Assembly: GCF_030247195.1 (NCBI RefSeq)
Contig: NC_080671.1
Coordinates: 211,948,361 to 212,012,360, forward strand
DNA: 64,000 bases
Origin: Topomyia yanbarensis
Lineage: Eukaryota; Arthropoda; Insecta; Diptera; Culicidae
Direction: 5' to 3'
Positions 59,968 through 64,000 of this stretch are shown here, piece after piece (position 1 is the first letter of the stretch; each line of letters opens with the position of its first letter). Made by a program: the position numbers and the translations under genes. The notes under the pieces are model-generated. The model was not told where the DNA came from. It worked only from the letters and a program-made list of their open reading frames with translations, and did not search any database.

Positions 59968-60737
59968 CGTCGCTGTTGTGCTATCTTATGACAAACGCCA
60001 TTTTGGGGTAAACTGAGCTAGATATGCCACATTACGCGATTGAAAAATCTCTACAAAGTGGCGTTTTCAGAATTTTGAAATTCTACTTGGTTACTTAGAT
60101 ATAGCGAGAAACATGATGAGAAATTGTGAGTTTTTTGCTTCAAATCACTGTATCTAGGGATTTGCTCAAGCTATATTGAAGTTTTAGATGTTTTTATATG
60201 TGAAAATGTCTGAGGAACACAATGGCATAAACATTTTCAAAAGAAAATTACACGACTTGTGAGAAAAACACATTTTTAGTATCAAACTGGAAATAAAAGA
60301 TATTTGGCAACACTGTAACCAAAAATAACATTTTTTTCTAGATTCCCTGACTCATTTCCTTCAAAATGCATTTCACCGATTGTTTATAGACTATATGAAC
60401 GCTAAGATATGAATAAAAGTTAAAAATTGATGATTTTTTTCTATGGAAAATTTTCCATGCACGATTATGACACGTCATACAAATTTTGTCATCAATACAC
60501 GCCTATGACACGTGTGAGTGCGACTTTTGTTTACATTCCTAGTAAAAACTCGCAACATAGTCAACCGATCTTCGTAATATTTGAGAGATTAATGCAGAAT
60601 AGATAGAAGCATCAATTGTCTTCTTTTGATTATTTATACCATTTATAAGTTTTAAGATATTCAATCTCAAACTTTAAAAATCGTTTTTCTCGAAATGTGC
60701 TAAATGGCGCTTGTCATAAGATAGCACAACAGCGACG
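59968..60737. mobile_element. 770-bp inverted-repeat element
   Basis: Left end CGTCGCTGTTGTGCTATCTT and its complement at the right end, with the match extending about 36 bp (...ATGACAAACGCCATTT). AAAT on both sides (59964-59967, 60738-60741) may be the target duplication. It has no transposase. Confidence 0.7.
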
Positions 60738-60759
60738 AAATTGGTTCCTTGCGACTCGA

Positions 60760-60860
60760 GTCGGTTATGCAGAGGATCTAGAACATCGACCATTAGAATT
60801 CCAAGCCACCTTTGCAACATTTTACTCCTATGTATGGATCGGTTCGTTACTGTTTTCTGC
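60760..60860. repeat. Direct repeat A flanking the kinase pseudogene
   Basis: About 95 bp starting GTCGGTTATGCAGAGGATCT, with a diverged copy at 62217-62316 in the same orientation. Confidence 0.8.
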
Positions 60861-61120
60861 CACCACGAACTGTACCAAGTATACCAACATGTAGCGCAAA
60901 TGCCTGAAGAAAAGCTAAAATAGAACTTGGAGGAGGTCACACTAAAAGATCTGATGGAAGAGGTGTGGAAAACAACCAATCAAATGCGTAAATACATAAT
61001 ATATTTCGTTCCAAATAAAATAAACCTTGTTCTGTTAAAATCCACTGTTTGGCTAATAAATATCGTTTACAAACCGGTTCTTTAAGACAAGACATACACA
61101 TATGTAAAGCTGCTACAGCA

Positions 61121-62216
61121 TCATTTCCCAATCATCATATCAAACGGGTAGTCAAGCAAATCCGCCGTCGAAGCTCTCGTCTTTGGATCGTACTTGAGAC
61201 ATCGCTGCAGCATTTCGAGCAAAATCGGTGGATAATAACTGGGCAGCGTCAGAAACTGAATAGTCGTGTTGGGTTTGTTGATAACATTTACCTTGTTGTA
61301 GTTGTTCTTGATGTGGGAAAATGGAGTCCTCTTATACAGCAACCGAAAAAAATGTGTACAGTATGCACCCCAGTGAGAAGATTCTCCGTGGAAGTGTATG
61401 GGCTGATGTAGTTGAATGTGCCCGCTTGGGAAAACTTCATAATACTGGTGGAGTCGAAGGAGATATTGCTGGCGATGCATAAGTCAAACAGTTTGCCATC
61501 AGAAAGTTAGCCGGTTTGAAATCCAGATGGATGACACCGTGCTCGTGAATGTAGTGCACACACTGCACTATCTGGTACCAAATATGCATGACCGTGTACA
61601 GCGGGATATCCTTGCGGTAGCTTTGCAGGATTTTGTGCAGATCATTATCACCCTTTTCTATTACCAGGTTAAGTTGGTTAGACTCCGCAACATGACAACT
61701 AAAAGTTCATCGTTTCGATTAGATTAAATGTAACTGTTTTTATTCTATAAATACTCACTAGTCATACAGCGCTACTACATTTTCATTCCCTTGCAATTTC
61801 GCCAACAGTTTCGTTCCGTTTAAGTAGCCTTCTACTATGCTGGAATCGCCTTCGAGATTCACTAACTGAAAACAATGGGTTTGAGATATTTTCTTGAAAT
61901 TATTCCTTCCCGAACACCTACCTTCAACGCACATTCAACGCCCGTCCCCATTTGTTTGACCGAAAACACTGAACTGGAGCCACCGGAACCGAGCTTTTTA
62001 GAACCTGGTAATCCTTCCCGTTGATAGTGATAACGGGCGACGGTTTCGTCTGTTGTTCGACGGCTCCCTTTTTTGGTTCACACTGAACTGCTTCTTTACG
62101 TGGAGGTGGTGGCGGCTCTGGAGATGATCACCGCTTCGGAACCGCTATTTTTGGGGAAATTCCAGCCTTCGGTTGTAATCCACTTTGCGGCTGCTCGACA
62201 ATGGGTAATAGTTTCT
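61121..62216 (-). pseudogene. Mps1: Mps1/TTK-type protein kinase pseudogene with introns
   Basis: Minus strand. A Pro-rich N-terminal linker leads into the kinase: KLGSGGSSSVFSVKQMG (Gly loop), an ALK donor, then an intron of 56 bp (61866-61921, GTAGGT...CAG). LVNLEGDSSIVEGYL and ALYDY follow, then a second intron (61699-61758, GTGAGT...TAG), EKGDNDLHKILQSY, and HGVIHLDFKPANF (catalytic loop). SLGCILY, KRTPFSHIK and CLKYDPKTRAST complete the C-lobe in changing frames. The GSGGSS loop, the HxDxKPANF box and the YxxxPF pattern match Mps1/TTK, the spindle-checkpoint kinase. Defects: an in-frame TGA at 62128-62130, a deletion before the DFG motif (now D-L-C) and several frameshifts. Intact introns argue for DNA duplication, not a processed copy. 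Confidence 0.8.
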
Positions 62217-62316
62217 AGTCGGTTATGCAGAGGATCTAGAACATCCACCTAGTAGAATTCCAGGCCACATTCGGAATATTTTACACCTATGTATGGATCA
62301 GTTCGGCTCTGTTTTC
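62217..62316. repeat. Direct repeat B flanking the kinase pseudogene
   Basis: Diverged copy of 60760-60860, starting GTCGGTTATGCAGAGGATCT. Confidence 0.8.
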
Positions 62317-62890
62317 ACCTCGGCAGGACCTATTGAGATCACGTCCGGGAAAACGGGAGCTACTAATCAATAAAACGCATACCTCTAGTTGACAGAATTG
62401 AAGTCGAGAACTCGCAAACCAATGAGCACCAAATACGATTCCGACAGAAGGGTACTATCCCTGTCGTTTTCTGTAATTATAACAAATAACATTGTTATTT
62501 AAAATAAATAAAACCAAGTCATATTAGTTTACCTGTGATGACCGGTTTGTTTACTCATCCTGTTTGAACATTGTTTTGACATTTGCGTGATTGGTGTTGG
62601 TCTATGTTGGTGAGTGCACTGGCTCCACCGACAATTTTTTCGGTGCCAAATCTCTGCCCTGAAATTGCACTGGAATTGCACTTTTTTATTGCAGTTCCAA
62701 TCAATGGAACATGGTGTCGGCGTTTTGACAACACTTCTGCAAGAAAAGTGCAATTTCAGTGCAGAAAACTCCACCAGTTCCTTCAACCGAAAACTCTATG
62801 TGTTGAAAAAAATGTGTTCAGCTTTGCCACCGGATTATCCATACAAAACCTTTTCAAAACTCTAAAAGAAGAAAATCAATCGATTTATTA
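62317..62890. other. Spacer, no recognised gene
   Basis: Overlapping open frames on both strands (62529-62786 minus, 62583-62891 plus) with no known domain. It has a more mixed base composition than the rest; an unidentified old element is possible. Confidence 0.4.
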
Positions 62891-63119
62891 GATCATCACG
62901 ATTCAAATCATGCTGAATACCTGCTGGAAAAACCATCGGCTTAGCTAAACGGTGCTTTTGAAAAAGTGGCTGTGATTTTTTGTCACTACCACACCGTCCT
63001 GGGGTATGCAACACAACTGCGCAATAAAAAAAACCACAGCCACTTTTTCAAAAGCACCGTTTAGCTAACCCGATGGTTTCTTCAGCAGTTATTTTGCATG
63101 AATTGAATCGTGATGATCA
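62891..63119. mobile_element. 229-bp foldback element
   Basis: Arms of about 95 bp: GATCATCACGATTCAA at the left and its complement at the right, then CCATCGG, TTAGCTAAACGGTGCTTTTG and AAAAAGTGGCTGTG on both sides. Only about 30 bp are unpaired in the centre. It would form a strong hairpin and has no coding capacity. Confidence 0.88.
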
Positions 63120-64000
63120 GTGGCGTAGCCAGGGGGGGGGGGGGGGGTTGGGGGTTTAAAAACCCCCTCAAACCAAAATTAATTGGATTGAAAGAAAAAT
63201 TGATACTGACGAATTTAATTTAATATTCCACAAAATATTTTTGGAAGAATATTCTCTGATCACTACATTGAGAACTGTGTTTAAAGCATCATGAGAACTT
63301 TTGGAAAATTGTGGGAAGGGGATCTTGTAACTTATCTCTTAACCAAAATCCCATAGTTGTCAAATTACTTCAATGTAAAATAAAATAACTGTCTGAATTA
63401 ATATGAGCTCATTTTTGGAAAGATGCTTAAAAATATGGATTGGAGACAATTTTTCGAATGGGAATCTAAATTTGAATAGGTTGATTGCATATAAAACATA
63501 AGCTTGTTTTAACGAAAACTTGCATACATTTCAACATTTGCCGAAAATGTATTTTTTTAGATTATGTAGAGCTTAGACAACAATTCAATATGGTTAACAA
63601 CAAGAATAACATTTCAGAAAATAGTTGAAAGCTGGTGTAATTTTGTCTCTAGCAGGTCAGAATCGGTTTTATGAGCATTGGATTTTTGTTGTATTATCAA
63701 CTATATGAATAGCCTCTTAGCAGGATGCAATGAATGGCGTACTAAAATTTTGTGTGCTACGTACTGCAAGTTGTGAGGTTGACTAATGAAGAAAAGTAAA
63801 ATTAATGCTCGATAAATTTTTAACGGTCACGATCATATTCATTCGAAACTGCCAAATTTCGATCTTAAGTAACATTGAAGAATTTCAAAACGTAAAACTG
63901 TTCATCTGCTGATAGAATAATTTTGACGGTTAATCCTCCTAGAAGTAATTATAGAGAAGAATTACTCTTCAAGCAAATTTAGGTCGACACTTAATGTCTT
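63120..64000. other. Poly-G tract and AT-rich spacer
   Basis: AGTGGCGTAGCCAGGGGGGG starts a run of 17 G (63134-63150 with a TT break), then GGGGGTTTAAAAACCCCC. The motif GTGGCGTAGCCAGGGG is common at the ends of dispersed repeats; family not identified. The rest is AT-rich without a gene. Confidence 0.45.

Noticed and set aside
61121..62216. Functional kinase gene
   Set aside because: In-frame TGA, lost DFG motif and several frameshifts in the catalytic domain.

Overview
The window reads as a dipteran, most probably mosquito (Aedes/Culex-like), genomic segment. It holds BEL/Pao, gypsy, R1, I, Jockey-type and Helitron elements plus TA- and TAA-target MITEs, AT-rich spacers, long (TA)n tracts and one 500-N assembly gap. 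I found no prokaryotic features, no RNA gene and no intact host gene. The assignment to mosquito is inference from element content.

From 3.0 to 53.2 kb the window is a deep nest of transposable elements, and several layers can be ordered from target-site duplications (TSDs). On the left, an old BEL/Pao remnant (BEL-1, minus strand, pieces at 3.0-5.35 kb and 12.9-13.74 kb) is split in its reverse transcriptase region by a complete BEL/Pao element (BEL-2, 5359-12890) with two LTRs and a GTGGG duplication. BEL-2 is itself split in its reverse transcriptase by a 1,237-bp element (8714-9950) flanked by TA. Next comes an R1-clade non-LTR element (about 13.75-19.3 kb, minus) with a long intact ORF2, one stop in ORF1, a substituted endonuclease residue and a degenerate minisatellite tail.

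The segment 19357-51666 is best read as one gypsy-type LTR retrotransposon on the minus strand, swollen to 32.3 kb by later insertions. It has 1.8-kb LTRs at both ends, a primer-binding site at the 5' LTR, a purine tract at the 3' LTR and an ACTG duplication. It lies inside the protease region of a third BEL/Pao remnant (BEL-3). Inside it are an I-type non-LTR element (27893-34215, 13-bp TSD, cutting the gypsy protease), a Helitron (H1, 21251-24014) and a second Helitron (H2, 35928-41637). H2 carries a same-family Helitron (H3, 36413-39268) inserted in reverse between an A and a T. The gypsy copy lacks the reverse transcriptase core. About 8 kb between its gag and its 5' LTR holds MITEs, a 540-bp (TA)n tract, the N gap and sequence I cannot explain.

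From 53.2 to 64 kb the nest thins. There is a PIF/Harbinger-type MITE (TAA duplication), a decayed plus-strand non-LTR element (RT and RNase H pieces) apparently interrupted by a Jockey-clade RT, a 770-bp inverted-repeat element and a broken copy of an Mps1/TTK-type protein kinase gene. That kinase copy still has two short GT-AG introns and is flanked by direct repeats of about 95 bp. A perfect foldback element and a poly-G tract follow. No gene here looks functional except possibly the R1 ORF2. The biological interest is the history of insertions and the potential of this one-sided nest as a small-RNA source locus.
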